A program made the position numbers and the translations under genes. Shown in pieces: positions 1 through 8,767 of a stretch of 64,000 bases of DNA. Location: assembly GCF_008801815.1 (NCBI RefSeq), contig NZ_VZOX01000001.1. One strand, given 5' to 3'. Source of the DNA: Edwardsiella anguillarum (GTDB lineage Bacteria; Pseudomonadota; Gammaproteobacteria; Enterobacterales; Enterobacteriaceae). Under the pieces are notes generated by a model, which saw only the letters and a program-made list of their open reading frames with translations, did not search any database and was not told the origin of the DNA. How positions within the stretch are numbered: position 1 is the first letter of the stretch; each line of letters starts with the position of its first letter.

Positions 1-433
1 GCGCGATAACCTGCTGCTCGCCGATCCGCAGGCCAGCGACGCACAACTGTGCGACGCGCTGCGGGCGGTCGGTCTGGACACCCTGCTGGCGGATCGCGCG
101 CTGGACGCCTGGCTGGGCGACGGCGGTCGGCCGCTCTCCGGCGGCGAGCAGCGACGCCTGGGCATCGCTCGTGCGCTGCTGCACCGCGCGCCGCTGCTGC
201 TGCTGGATGAACCCACCGAAGGGCTGGATGCGGAAACCGAGCGCCAGATTCTAGCGCTGCTGCGTCAGCACTGCTGTCAAAAGACCCTGGTGCTGATCAC
301 CCACCGTCTGCAGGGGCTGGCACAGATGGATCGCATCTGTGTCATGGATGATGGACGGATCGTCGAGCAGGGGCGCCATGAGCAGCTGCTGCAGGCCCAC
401 GGGCGCTACTATCAACTATGTCAGCGCCTTTAA
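1..433 (+). CDS. cydC: Heme/glutathione ABC exporter subunit CydC, C-terminal part
   Basis: This is the 3' end of an ABC exporter gene; the 5' part lies left of the window. The visible 143 codons hold the second half of a nucleotide-binding domain: the signature LSGGEQRRLG, a Walker B LLLLDEPTEGLD and the H-loop ITHRL. CydDC is an inner-membrane heterodimer that exports cysteine/glutathione and is needed for cytochrome bd assembly. The assignment to CydC rather than another ABC exporter rests on the following aat, infA and clpA genes, which is the E. coli order. The next gene, aat, starts 24 bp downstream and is probably co-transcribed. Confidence 0.88.
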   Translation, partial: RDNLLLADPQASDAQLCDALRAVGLDTLLADRALDAWLGDGGRPLSGGEQRRLGIARALLHRAPLLLLDEPTEGLDAETERQILALLRQHCCQKTLVLITHRLQGLAQMDRICVMDDGRIVEQGRHEQLLQAHGRYYQLCQRL

Positions 434-457
434 CGTCACCGCGCGAGGAAACGGGAT

Positions 458-1201
458 ATGCGCATCATGCAACTGGACAGACACTCGCTGGGATTCCCCT
501 CGCCGGAACAGGCGCTGCACGAACCCAACGGACTGCTGGCCATCGGCGGCGATCTGCAGCCGGCACGCCTGCTACAGGCCTACCGGCGCGGTATTTTTCC
601 CTGGTTCTCTCCGGGAGAGCTGATCCTGTGGTGGTCGCCGGACCCCCGGGCGGTGCTGACGCCGCAGGCGCTGCACGTCAGCCACAGCCTGCGCAAGGCG
701 CTGCGCCGAACCACTCTACGGATCACCCTAAACCAGGACTTCGCCGCGGTGATCGCCGGGTGCGCGGAGCAGCGCGCCGAGGGCACCTGGATCGGGCCCT
801 CGATACAGCAGGCCTACTGCCAGCTGCACCAACTGGGCTACGCCCATTCGGTGGAGGTTTGGCAAGAGGAAAGCCTGGTGGGCGGGCTGTACGGCGTCGC
901 CCAGGGCAGTCTGTTCTGTGGAGAGTCGATGTTCAGCCGGGTTAGCAATGCCTCTAAAATGGCGCTGTGGAGCTTCTGTAGCCACTTTCAGCGCATGGGC
1001 GGTCAACTCATCGACTGCCAGGTGCTCAACGCCCACACCGCGTCGCTGGGCGCCCACGATATTCCGCGCCGCCGCTATCTGCAGCATCTGCTCGACTGCC
1101 GCGCCCAGACGCTCGACCCCCGCTGTTGGCAGCCGCAGCGCCTCGCTCTACCCCTTCCGGCGGCGGCGGCAAAAACGGAGAATAGCGTCTGCGGGGGCTA
1201 A
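458..1201 (+). CDS. aat: Leucyl/phenylalanyl-tRNA--protein transferase
   Basis: This 247-residue protein matches the Aat family over its whole length, with the landmarks EPNGLLAIGGDL, RRGIFPWFSPG, WWSPDPRAVL, EGTWIG, CGESMFSR and the C-terminal HTASLGAHDIPRR. The cytoplasmic enzyme transfers Leu or Phe from charged tRNA to N-terminal Arg or Lys of proteins, creating N-degrons. ClpS, encoded at 4063-4383, recognises these and hands them to ClpAP, so the window holds transferase, adaptor and unfoldase of the pathway together. The C-terminal tail after the conserved core is alanine-rich and differs from E. coli. Confidence 0.95.
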   Translation: MRIMQLDRHSLGFPSPEQALHEPNGLLAIGGDLQPARLLQAYRRGIFPWFSPGELILWWSPDPRAVLTPQALHVSHSLRKALRRTTLRITLNQDFAAVIAGCAEQRAEGTWIGPSIQQAYCQLHQLGYAHSVEVWQEESLVGGLYGVAQGSLFCGESMFSRVSNASKMALWSFCSHFQRMGGQLIDCQVLNAHTASLGAHDIPRRRYLQHLLDCRAQTLDPRCWQPQRLALPLPAAAAKTENSVCGG

Positions 1202-1375
1202 ATGGGGCAGTGTCCCCCACCGCGCGCCGCGTCAAGCGGCGGCTCAGCGCCGTCATCGGCTGACGCCAAACCCCGTGTGGGGCACTGCAGAAAGATAACT
1301 TACCTTTACATAACCGAGGTTTTTCGGCATTATCTTGCCGGTTAAAAACTGTGGTATTCATACCTAGAGGATTCG

Positions 1376-1594
1376 ATGGCCAAAGAAGACAATATTGAAA
1401 TGCAGGGTACCGTTCTGGATACGTTGCCCAACACGATGTTCCGCGTAGAACTGGAAAACGGACACGTCGTTACCGCTCACATCTCCGGTAAAATGCGTAA
1501 AAACTACATCCGCATCCTGACGGGCGACAAAGTCACTGTAGAGCTGACCCCGTACGACCTGAGCAAAGGCCGCATTGTCTTCCGTAGCCGCTGA
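1376..1594 (+). CDS. infA: Translation initiation factor IF-1
   Basis: A 72-residue single OB-fold protein nearly identical to enterobacterial IF-1 (MAKEDNIEMQGTV at the start, ELTPYDLSKGRIVFRSR at the end). IF-1 binds the ribosomal A site of the 30S subunit and helps IF-2 and IF-3 during initiation. The start is preceded by AGAGGA seven bases upstream. About 170 bp separate it from aat; the part just upstream of infA is AT-richer and probably carries its promoter. In E. coli a tRNA-Ser gene (serW) follows infA; no tRNA-like sequence is visible here before clpA. Confidence 0.98.
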   Translation: MAKEDNIEMQGTVLDTLPNTMFRVELENGHVVTAHISGKMRKNYIRILTGDKVTVELTPYDLSKGRIVFRSR

Positions 1595-1699
1595 TAGGCT
1601 TCCCTCCCGCGCCGCAGGCAGCGTCAGGCCCGGTAGTGCGATCGATACCGACAGCGGCAAGACGGGTAATTCTGCCGGTTCATTTTCCCGGCGGTAAAA

Positions 1700-1723
1700 A
1701 AAGAGCGCCTTACGGCGCTCTTT
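1700..1723. terminator. Bidirectional terminator between infA and clpA
   Basis: A perfect 10-bp stem AAAGAGCGCC / GGCGCTCTTT with a TTAC loop lies between the convergent infA and clpA genes. It is preceded by an A-rich run and followed by a T-rich stretch, so it can serve as an intrinsic terminator on both strands. Confidence 0.85.
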
Positions 1724-1743
1724 CTTTGTCTGTCTCCTCGACC

Positions 1744-4038
1744 TCAGTGCATCGCATCCTCGGCCTTGCGCTGCTGCGCGCTACGAAAACGATAGCTGAG
1801 GCTCGCGTTGCCCTCGGCCACGTCAACGCTGACCGAGCCTCCGCTGACCAGCTCACCGAACAGCAGCTCATTGGCCAACGGCTTTTTCAGGTTATCCTGG
1901 ATCACCCTCGCCATCGGCCTGGCCCCCATCGCACGATCGTAGCCGCGCTCCGCCAGCCAGTTACGCGCGGCGTCGCTGACCTCCAGCGAGACGCCCTTAC
2001 CATCCAGCTGCGCCTGCAGTTCGACGATAAACTTATCGACCACCTGATGGATGATCTCCGTCGACAGATGGTTAAACCAGATGATGTTATCCAGCCGGTT
2101 GCGGAACTCCGGCGTAAAGATCCGCCGGATCTCCTCCATCGCGTCGCTGCTGTTGTCCTGCAGGTTAAAGCCGATGGACTTACGCTGCGTCTCCTGTACC
2201 CCGGCGTTGGTGGTCATCACCAGGATCACGTTGCGAAAATCGGCCTTACGCCCATTATTATCGGTCAGGGTGCCGTTATCCATCACCTGCAGCAGCAGGT
2301 TGAACACGTCCGGGTGCGCCTTCTCGATCTCATCGAGCAGCAGCACCGCGTGAGGGCTCTTGATCACCGCGTCCGTCAGCAGTCCGCCCTGATCAAAGCC
2401 GACGTACCCCGGCGGGGCGCCGATCAGGCGGCTCACCGTGTGCCGCTCCATATACTCGGACATATCAAAGCGCAGCAGCGGAATATCCAGCGCCCGAGCC
2501 AGCTGTACCGTTACTTCGGTCTTGCCGACGCCGGTCGGCCCGGCGAACAGGAACGATCCCACCGGACGGTGATCCTGATTCAGCCCCGCACGGCTCATCT
2601 TAATGGCCTCGGTGAGCGCGCTGATGGCCTTATCCTGACCGAACACCAGCATCCGCAACCGATCGCCCAGGCTCTTCAGTACGTCGCGGTCGCTGGCGGA
2701 GACGGTTTTCTCCGGAATACGCGCGATACGGGCCACCACCGCCTCGATATCCGCCACATTGATGGTCTTCTTACGCCGGCTCGCCGGCATCAGACGGCTG
2801 CGGGCACCGGCCTCGTCGATCACATCGATGGCCTTATCCGGCAGATGGCGATCGTTGATGTACTTCACCGACAGATCGACCGCCGCGCGCAGGGCCTTGG
2901 CGGTGTAGCGCACATCGTGGTGCGCCTCATACTTCGCCTTCAGCCCGTTGAGGATCTGCACCGTATCGTCGGCGCTCGGTTCGTTGATGTCGATCTTCTG
3001 GAACCGGCGCGCCAGGGCGCGATCCTTTTCAAAGATGTTGCTGAACTCCTGATAGGTGGTCGAGCCGATCACCCGGATGCGCCCCCCTGACAGCAGCGGC
3101 TTGATCAGGTTGGCGGCATCCACCTGACCGCCGGATGCCGCCCCGGCGCCGATGATGGTGTGGATCTCATCGATAAACAGGATGCTGTCGCTGTCCTGCT
3201 CCAGCTGCTTCAGCAGCGCCTTAAAGCGCTTCTCAAAGTCGCCGCGGTACTTGGTCCCCGCCAGCAGAGAACCGATGTCCAGCGAATAGAGGGTGCAGTT
3301 AGCCATCACCTCCGGCACCTCGCCCTGCACGATGCGCCAGGCCAGCCCCTCCGCAATGGCGGTTTTCCCCACCCCGGACTCCCCCACCAGCAGCGGGTTG
3401 TTCTTGCGCCGGCGGCACAGCACCTGTATGGCGCGCTCCAGCTCACGCTCGCGGCCGATCAGCGGATCGATGCCGCCGACCCGCGCCAGCTGGTTCAGGT
3501 TGGTGGTGAAATTCTCCATCCGCTCTTCGCCGCCGGGCGCCGCCGCGGCGTCATCCCCGCCGGGCGCATCGTTCGACCCGCCGCCCGCCGCCGGACCGGA
3601 CTCGTTCTTATGAGTGCCGTGAGAGATAAAATTGACGATGTCCAGACGGCTCACGTCATGCTTGCGCAGCAGATAGGCCGCCTGGGACTCCTGCTCGCTG
3701 AAGATGGCCACCAGCACATTGGCACCGCTGACCTCGCTGCGCCCGGAGGACTGCACGTGAAACACCGCCCGCTGCAGCACCCGCTGAAAACTCAGGGTCG
3801 GCTGAGTATCACGTTCGCTATCCCCCTGGGGAAGCAGCGGCGTGGTCTGCTCTATAAAGGTCTCCAGCTCCTGGCGCAGGGCCGCCAGATCCACCGCACA
3901 GGCCTCCAGCGCCTCCCGCGCCGCGGGGTTAGTCAACAGCGCCAGCAGCAGGTGCTCGACGGTCATAAACTCGTGTCGATGCTCGCGCGCCCTGGCGAAC
4001 GCCATGTTGAGACTGAGTTCCAGTTCTTGGTTGAGCAT
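1744..4038 (-). CDS. clpA: ATP-dependent Clp protease ATP-binding subunit ClpA
   Basis: A 764-residue Clp/Hsp100 class 1 unfoldase. The N domain (about 1-145) is followed by a Gly/Ala/Asp-rich linker and two AAA+ modules with Walker A motifs GESGVGKT and GPTGVGKT and Walker B motifs ILFIDEIH and VLLLDEIE. ClpA forms a hexamer that unfolds substrates and feeds them into ClpP. The ATG at 4038 (MLNQELELSLN) was chosen because it matches E. coli; a GTG two codons upstream is possible. The ClpP-docking loop reads SIGFN, where E. coli ClpA has IGL. ClpS lies 24 bp upstream on the same strand. Long open frames on the opposite strand are coding shadows. Confidence 0.97.
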   Translation of the reverse strand: MLNQELELSLNMAFARAREHRHEFMTVEHLLLALLTNPAAREALEACAVDLAALRQELETFIEQTTPLLPQGDSERDTQPTLSFQRVLQRAVFHVQSSGRSEVSGANVLVAIFSEQESQAAYLLRKHDVSRLDIVNFISHGTHKNESGPAAGGGSNDAPGGDDAAAAPGGEERMENFTTNLNQLARVGGIDPLIGRERELERAIQVLCRRRKNNPLLVGESGVGKTAIAEGLAWRIVQGEVPEVMANCTLYSLDIGSLLAGTKYRGDFEKRFKALLKQLEQDSDSILFIDEIHTIIGAGAASGGQVDAANLIKPLLSGGRIRVIGSTTYQEFSNIFEKDRALARRFQKIDINEPSADDTVQILNGLKAKYEAHHDVRYTAKALRAAVDLSVKYINDRHLPDKAIDVIDEAGARSRLMPASRRKKTINVADIEAVVARIARIPEKTVSASDRDVLKSLGDRLRMLVFGQDKAISALTEAIKMSRAGLNQDHRPVGSFLFAGPTGVGKTEVTVQLARALDIPLLRFDMSEYMERHTVSRLIGAPPGYVGFDQGGLLTDAVIKSPHAVLLLDEIEKAHPDVFNLLLQVMDNGTLTDNNGRKADFRNVILVMTTNAGVQETQRKSIGFNLQDNSSDAMEEIRRIFTPEFRNRLDNIIWFNHLSTEIIHQVVDKFIVELQAQLDGKGVSLEVSDAARNWLAERGYDRAMGARPMARVIQDNLKKPLANELLFGELVSGGSVSVDVAEGNASLSYRFRSAQQRKAEDAMH

Positions 4039-4062
4039 GGGCACCTCCCTTCAGTTACCCGA

Positions 4063-4383
4063 TCAGGCTTTTTCCAGCGTGCACAGCAGCGGATGTTCAT
4101 TGTCGCGCGCGTAGCGGTTGATCAATGCCACCTTGGTCTCCGCAACCTCTGCCGTGAACACGCCGCACACCGCCTTGCCTTTATAATGCACAGTCAGCAT
4201 CAGCTGCGTTGCACGTTCAATATCATAGGCGAAGAACTTCTGCAGCACCTCGATGACAAACTCCATCGGCGTATAGTCATCGTTATTCAGTATGACACTA
4301 TACAGTGACGGCGGCTGCACCGCCCTGCGAGTCCGATCCTCTGCCAGCGGCTCAAGATTCAGCCAATCGTTCAAGTTCGCCAT
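4063..4383 (-). CDS. clpS: ClpA adaptor protein ClpS
   Basis: This 106-residue protein matches ClpS, with the N-end-rule binding signature LNNDDYTPMEFVIEVLQKFF and the C-terminal block ENEHPLLCTLEKA in slightly changed form. It binds bulky N-terminal residues and delivers such proteins to the ClpA N domain. It precedes clpA by 24 bp on the minus strand, so the two are probably co-transcribed. The flexible first 25 residues diverge from E. coli, as expected for this family. Confidence 0.96.
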   Translation of the reverse strand: MANLNDWLNLEPLAEDRTRRAVQPPSLYSVILNNDDYTPMEFVIEVLQKFFAYDIERATQLMLTVHYKGKAVCGVFTAEVAETKVALINRYARDNEHPLLCTLEKA

Positions 4384-4828
4384 TTCAATCTGTTACCTGT
4401 TCTCTTCTCCCGGCGGGGCCGGTCGATCATCTATCACTGAGCCATATCATAACTACCATCAAGATTACCAGCCAACCCTGCATTTCCGCCCGTCGATCGG
4501 ACAAAAAAAGCGCACTGCCGCACAATTGCGTTAACTGCCTCAAACTTTGGTAAAAAGTTAGGGGGCTAAAAATAACCAGCCCTTGACGGCAACGGAGGCA
4601 TCAATAGAGTGTAGACAAGCGGGGAATCGGTGGTAATTTGACCAGGCCGTCCCGCCCGGTGGTATGCCTGCAGCGCGAGGCTACCGCTGCCCGTAGGGTG
4701 CATTCCTAAGCCGTGGTGCAGCGATGTCCGCCACGGCTTAGGAACCTATCCTGAATCAGTCTTATCTCATTAACCGTGATCGCCGGCCTTCCGCCGCGAT
4801 CTGCCACCGTAACGAGGGATGTATAAGC
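4384..4828. other. Divergent clpS/cspD intergenic region
   Basis: This 445-bp region separates the divergent clpS and cspD genes and should hold both promoters. No gene is supported. Its striking feature is a perfect 14-bp inverted repeat, annotated separately. The half next to clpS is AT-richer than the half next to cspD. Confidence 0.6.
4703..4744. repeat. Perfect 14-bp inverted repeat with 14-nt loop
   Basis: TTCCTAAGCCGTGG at 4703-4716 is repeated exactly as its reverse complement at 4731-4744, with 14 bases between. No T run follows, so it is not a classical terminator for either strand. It lies 85 bp before the cspD start and could be an mRNA hairpin or a protein-binding site. Confidence 0.8.
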
Positions 4829-5050
4829 ATGGAGACGGGTACCGTAAAGTGGTTTAATAACGCCAAAGGCTTTGGCTTTATCTGTCCGGCCAGCGGCGGC
4901 GACGATATATTCGCCCATTACACCGCCATTCAGATGGAGGGATATCGCACGCTGAAGGCGGGTCAACAGGTTCAGTTTGACCTTCATATCGGCCCCAAGG
5001 GTAATCACGCCAACACCATAATCCCCATTCTCAGCGAGCCGGCGTCCTAA
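4829..5050 (+). CDS. cspD: Cold-shock-like DNA replication inhibitor CspD
   Basis: A 73-residue cold-shock-domain protein with the RNP-1 and RNP-2 motifs (KGFGFICP and DIFAHYTAI). The D-type is indicated by METGTVKWFNN at the start and by its position beside clpS, as in E. coli. CspD binds single-stranded DNA and inhibits replication in stationary phase. The gene is divergent from clpS. Confidence 0.93.
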   Translation: METGTVKWFNNAKGFGFICPASGGDDIFAHYTAIQMEGYRTLKAGQQVQFDLHIGPKGNHANTIIPILSEPAS

Positions 5051-5058
5051 GCGGCCTC

Positions 5059-5081
5059 ACCGGCCGGATCCCCCGGCCGGT
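5059..5081. terminator. GC-rich hairpin after cspD
   Basis: A perfect 9-bp stem ACCGGCCGG / CCGGCCGGT with a 5-nt loop lies 9 bp after the cspD stop and is followed by TCTCTTCGG. The T run is weak, so termination is plausible but not certain. Confidence 0.5.
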
Positions 5082-5223
5082 CTCTTCGGTCCGTCCCGCT
5101 CCACGTCAACCTCCCCTCAACCATCCGCCGATTCCATACACAATGAGGTAGCATATTGTGCTGCTGTTTAGGCAGCCTCCCGGAAAATTCTGTCATCGTT
5201 AACCCGCAATGACAGGTGGCACC

Positions 5224-6180
5224 ATGTCGTCAATCGAAATCGGCCACGCCCGGCCCGTCTCACGCCCCGCTTTACCGCTGTTTACCAGCCTGGCGACGGG
5301 TCGTTATCGGCCGACCCGTCTCTGGAATAAGGCCGCGTTTCGCGCCAAATTTGCCCTGCGCGCGCTGCTGGCGCCCGGCGATACCTACCGTCTGCTGCAG
5401 ATGCTGGCCGGACTGCCGCAGCGCGATGCCATTCTGCGCTGTCAGCCTCGCCTGCCGTGCCGCCTGCACCATCCCTACCTGAGCGTGCGCCTCTCCCGTC
5501 CGCAGATCATTGAAGCGCTGACGGATCACTATCGCCTGCTGAACCAGCTGCTGCCGATCTCCCGCTACCCGGCGCTGTACGCTGGGCAGGCGCTAACCCT
5601 GGCGACCCTCTGCGGGAAAAACGACCAGACATACTCTCTGCGACTGACCATGCTGGAGAAGCTGAGTAAAGAGGGGGATCTGTCTATCGCGCTATGCGAC
5701 CAGCAGAATATACTACTAGCTGTGTGTACGTTTAGTTTTATCGACTACCATGGTGCGCGGACCCTCTTCATCGGCGGGCTGCAGGGGTCGTCGCCATCGC
5801 TGCCGCACAGCCATACCCAGACGGCCACCAAAGCCTGCCACGGTCTGTTTCCCAAACGCCTGCTGGCCGACGCCCTGTGCGAACTGGCGCGCATTGGCCG
5901 CTGCACGCAGATCCTGGCCGTCGGCAACGGCAGCCATATCTACAGCCACTGGCGCTACCGCCGCAAAAAACAGGCGCAGATGCTGGCCGACTATGACGGT
6001 TTCTGGCTTTCGTTGAACGGCGCGCCCACCGACGACGGCCACTTCCGCCTGCCCCAGCCCCCTCAGCGCAAACCGCTGGAAAGTATTCCGAGCAAAAAGC
6101 GCGCCGAGTATCGGCGCCGCTATCAGCTGCTAGATGAGATGCAGCAGGCGGTATGCGCCAGCCTTGGCGCGACGGCCTAG
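5224..6180 (+). CDS. ybjX: VirK/YbjX family protein (DUF535)
   Basis: A 318-residue protein of the VirK/YbjX (DUF535) family, recognised by its core (PYLSVRLSRPQIIEAL, LTMLEKLSKEGDLSIAL, LFIGGLQG, PKRLLADALCELA, GNGSHIYSHWRY) and by its place beside cspD, as in E. coli. Homologues in Salmonella and Shigella are linked to PhoP-dependent envelope stress and peptide resistance, but the biochemical role is unknown. There is no signal peptide. ATG 5224 has AGGTGG five bases upstream; an in-frame ATG at 5209 has no such site. The macAB genes that lie between ybjX and cspD in E. coli are absent. Confidence 0.85.
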   Translation: MSSIEIGHARPVSRPALPLFTSLATGRYRPTRLWNKAAFRAKFALRALLAPGDTYRLLQMLAGLPQRDAILRCQPRLPCRLHHPYLSVRLSRPQIIEALTDHYRLLNQLLPISRYPALYAGQALTLATLCGKNDQTYSLRLTMLEKLSKEGDLSIALCDQQNILLAVCTFSFIDYHGARTLFIGGLQGSSPSLPHSHTQTATKACHGLFPKRLLADALCELARIGRCTQILAVGNGSHIYSHWRYRRKKQAQMLADYDGFWLSLNGAPTDDGHFRLPQPPQRKPLESIPSKKRAEYRRRYQLLDEMQQAVCASLGATA

Positions 6181-6195
6181 CGTCGCCCCGCCGCG

Positions 6196-6861
6196 CTAGA
6201 GGCCGGCCAGACCCGGCAGCACCTGCCACAGTCCAGCCACCAGCAGCGCGGGCCCAAACGGCGCCGGCGCCGCCAGACTCTCCCCCCGCCAGCGGCGCCG
6301 CAGGACAATGCCGACGAGCGTCAGCAGGGAGGCCAGCAGCAGCAACGCAGGCAGATCGGGCCAGCCGCACCAGGCGCCGAGCGCGGCCAGTAGTTTAACA
6401 TCCCCGCCGCCGAGCCCCTGCACCCCGCGCCAGCGCCAGAATCCCCAGGCGATCAGCCACAGCGCCAGATATCCTGCCACGGCGCCGAACACCGCCTGCG
6501 GCAGATACGCCGGCTGAGACAGCGCGTTCCATATCAGCCCCAGCCACAGCAGCGGCTGAGTCAGCGCGTCGGGCAGCAGCAGGCTGGCCCGGTCGATCAA
6601 CGCCAGGGCGAGACTCAGCGTACAGAAGCCCATCCCGCAGAGCCAGGCGACGCCGGGCGGCAGGCGCCAGGCCAGCGACAGCGCGATCGCCGCCAGCGCG
6701 GCGCTCAGCGCCGCTCGGCAGGGAAACGGAGAGAAATGACGATCGTGCCAGAGCTGCGGGAAACAGAGCGGACGCATGACCCGTAGCATCGCGCGCTGCA
6801 GAGGGGTGCCGAGCGCCAGGCCGCACAAGGCGGCCAGCGTCAGCCACAGATCCATGTCCAC
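6196..6861 (-). CDS. Orphan prepilin peptidase-like protein (A24 family, GXGD protease)
   Basis: A 221-residue, very hydrophobic protein with about six to seven membrane segments. It holds both aspartates expected of type IV prepilin peptidases: LIDRASLLLPDAL in the middle and the GXGD motif in LGGGDVKLLAALGAW. The N-terminal loop lacks the paired CXXC cysteines of PulO/PilD-type enzymes, so any N-methylation zinc site is missing. No type II secretion or type IV pilus genes are nearby, so its substrate is unknown. It starts 13 bp after the ybjD stop on the same strand and may be translated from the same transcript. YbjD does not have this partner in E. coli. Confidence 0.75.
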   Translation of the reverse strand: MDMDLWLTLAALCGLALGTPLQRAMLRVMRPLCFPQLWHDRHFSPFPCRAALSAALAAIALSLAWRLPPGVAWLCGMGFCTLSLALALIDRASLLLPDALTQPLLWLGLIWNALSQPAYLPQAVFGAVAGYLALWLIAWGFWRWRGVQGLGGGDVKLLAALGAWCGWPDLPALLLLASLLTLVGIVLRRRWRGESLAAPAPFGPALLVAGLWQVLPGLAGL

Positions 6862-6874
6862 CGCCCGGCGGACG

Positions 6875-8545
6875 CTAGTCGGCCTTGCCGCGCGCCAGCC
6901 ACAGCACCCGCGAAAACATATTCTTTAGCAGGAGTGGCACCTGACTCACGCCGACCTCCTCCGCCCGCGCCGCAACTATGATCGCCAGATCGGGCTTGGA
7001 GGCGCGGTGGATAGCCTTGGTGATCACCTTACGCGCCGACATCGGCGCCGACGCCGGGATCCCGGCCACGTGGTGATACACATCAGCAAAGCCCTCATGG
7101 TACATAAAGTGCTCCATATCCGGCGCCGGCAGCACCGTTAGGCGATCGCGCTCGCTCTCCTGCATCCCCTCCAGCAGCCCACGCACCGTCGCGGCATATT
7201 TACGCCCGGCCTCATCGCCATCGACCAGGACATGCCAGGCGATCCCCATTCGGCGGGCGAACTTAATCAGCGGGCGCAGGCCGCACTGGGCAAACTCGAT
7301 CACCTTGATGCCTTCGGTATCGAAGTGGTAACCGCACTGACGCGCCAGCTCGCTCAGCAGCCACACCTCCGTCTCCCCCTCGACCAGCAGCCAACAGCGG
7401 GCGAACAACGACGAGGCGCGGTTAAAGCGAATGTGAAAGGCGATGCGCCGGCTGTCCTCCGGCGTCATACCGCGAGGTCCGATACGGTACGCCGCCACCC
7501 GCCCCGACTGGCGGACTAGGCGGCACACCCGTTCTACCGGCATCAGCGCCAGCAGATCGCCGGAGTTGGTGGTCGTCACCTTTTGCAGCGGCAGCTGGTT
7601 TAACAGCCCCCAGGCGACCGACAGCATGATCGGATGCAGACGGGTCTCCGGATCTTCAATCACCAGCAGCGGACGCGCGTGGCGATCGAGGATCACCGCC
7701 CCCTTGGCCTGCAGCAGCGTTGAAAACAGCCCCAGCAGGATCAGGCGCATATTGCGGCTGCCCGAGGCGGCGATCATCTGATTGATGTTTTCCAGCGAAC
7801 GCCATGCCTGGCGACCGTGAATAATCTCATTGCGGTGGCGGCGCCGGGCGCCGACCGCCGTCTCGTCACCGTTAGTGGCAAAGTAGTGCTCCAGCAGCTG
7901 CTGCATGGCGCTCAAGCCGGCGCGCAGCTCGCCGTTACTCAGCTTCTGCGGGTTACACACCAGCTCACGGGTGAGCTCATCCAGCTGCTGCGCCACCTGT
8001 GCCTGATCGGGCAGATGACGGGCGGCCAGCACGCTGGGGTGCAGACGGCGAATAAAGCGGGCATCCCGCAGACGCAGCACCGGGTGCAGACGGATCAGCT
8101 CGCGCGCCAGCAGATCGACGTGGTGCAGGGCCAGCGCCTCCCCCTGTTCATTGAGAAAAGAGCGCCAGGTGCAGACCGTATCGTCGTCGCTCAGCTCGCC
8201 CTCCTGGCGAAAATAGATGCGCTGCAGGCGATCGTCGCTCTCCTGCCACAGGGGCGACAGCCGGTGATAGCGGCGGGCCCGGGCGTGGCCCCGCTCGGTT
8301 TCGCAAAAGGTAAACACAATCTGCAGGTGGTGCTCTCTGGCCGTTTCATCGCCGGGGGGAAAGTAGAAATCATGAGGCTCAAAGCGGTACAGCTCGCGCT
8401 CCGGCGACAGGCACAGGGTCAAGGCGTCCAGCAGGCTCGACTTACCCCAGGCGTTTTCACCGATCAAAACGGTATTGTCATCCAGCGACAGCGAGATGCG
8501 ATTGATCCCGCGAAATCCTACGACCTCAATGCGTTCCAGGTACAT
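6875..8545 (-). CDS. ybjD: OLD-family ATP-dependent endonuclease-like protein YbjD
   Basis: A 556-residue protein matching E. coli YbjD throughout. The N-terminal ABC-type ATPase has a Walker A GENAWGKSS and a late LLVIEDPETRLHP segment; the C-terminal half is a TOPRIM domain with LLVEGETE and LVDGDEAG. OLD-family proteins are nucleases or ATPases acting on DNA, some of them phage-defence factors; YbjD itself is not functionally defined. ATG 8545 has GAGAGGG six bases upstream and matches the E. coli N-terminus. The aqpZ gene that separates ybjD from lysO in E. coli is absent. Confidence 0.9.
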   Translation of the reverse strand: MYLERIEVVGFRGINRISLSLDDNTVLIGENAWGKSSLLDALTLCLSPERELYRFEPHDFYFPPGDETAREHHLQIVFTFCETERGHARARRYHRLSPLWQESDDRLQRIYFRQEGELSDDDTVCTWRSFLNEQGEALALHHVDLLARELIRLHPVLRLRDARFIRRLHPSVLAARHLPDQAQVAQQLDELTRELVCNPQKLSNGELRAGLSAMQQLLEHYFATNGDETAVGARRRHRNEIIHGRQAWRSLENINQMIAASGSRNMRLILLGLFSTLLQAKGAVILDRHARPLLVIEDPETRLHPIMLSVAWGLLNQLPLQKVTTTNSGDLLALMPVERVCRLVRQSGRVAAYRIGPRGMTPEDSRRIAFHIRFNRASSLFARCWLLVEGETEVWLLSELARQCGYHFDTEGIKVIEFAQCGLRPLIKFARRMGIAWHVLVDGDEAGRKYAATVRGLLEGMQESERDRLTVLPAPDMEHFMYHEGFADVYHHVAGIPASAPMSARKVITKAIHRASKPDLAIIVAARAEEVGVSQVPLLLKNMFSRVLWLARGKAD

Positions 8546-8767
8546 GCCATCCCTCTCTCGTCGCCTCACTGCTATGAGGATGCGGGCAAAGCCTTATCGG
8601 GTCAAGGAATGCCCCCGCCGCGCTCGCCATTTTGTGCTGCTTTTCTAAAAAGCCAGGGGCAAAAAGAGGCAAAGATCCCTTTTTGTCCCTCCTGCGGACG
8701 CTGTGCCTTTACTCAAATCCCCCTTTTGAGTACGGTATTAGCTTTAAATTTAACACGTTAGGCTCTT

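Noticed and set aside
1595..1743. tRNA-Ser (serW) expected after infA by synteny
   Set aside because: No tRNA-like cloverleaf or CCA end can be found there; only a terminator hairpin is present.
1636..3090. Long plus-strand open frame (484 codons) opposite clpA
   Set aside because: Lies entirely antisense to the well-supported clpA gene, reads as low-complexity His/Arg/Leu-rich sequence and matches no family; a GC-rich coding shadow.
3160..4308. Second long plus-strand open frame opposite clpA and clpS
   Set aside because: Antisense shadow spanning two known genes, with no ribosome-binding site or family features.
7817..8761. Plus-strand 314-codon frame opposite ybjD
   Set aside because: Antisense to ybjD, which matches its family over its full length.
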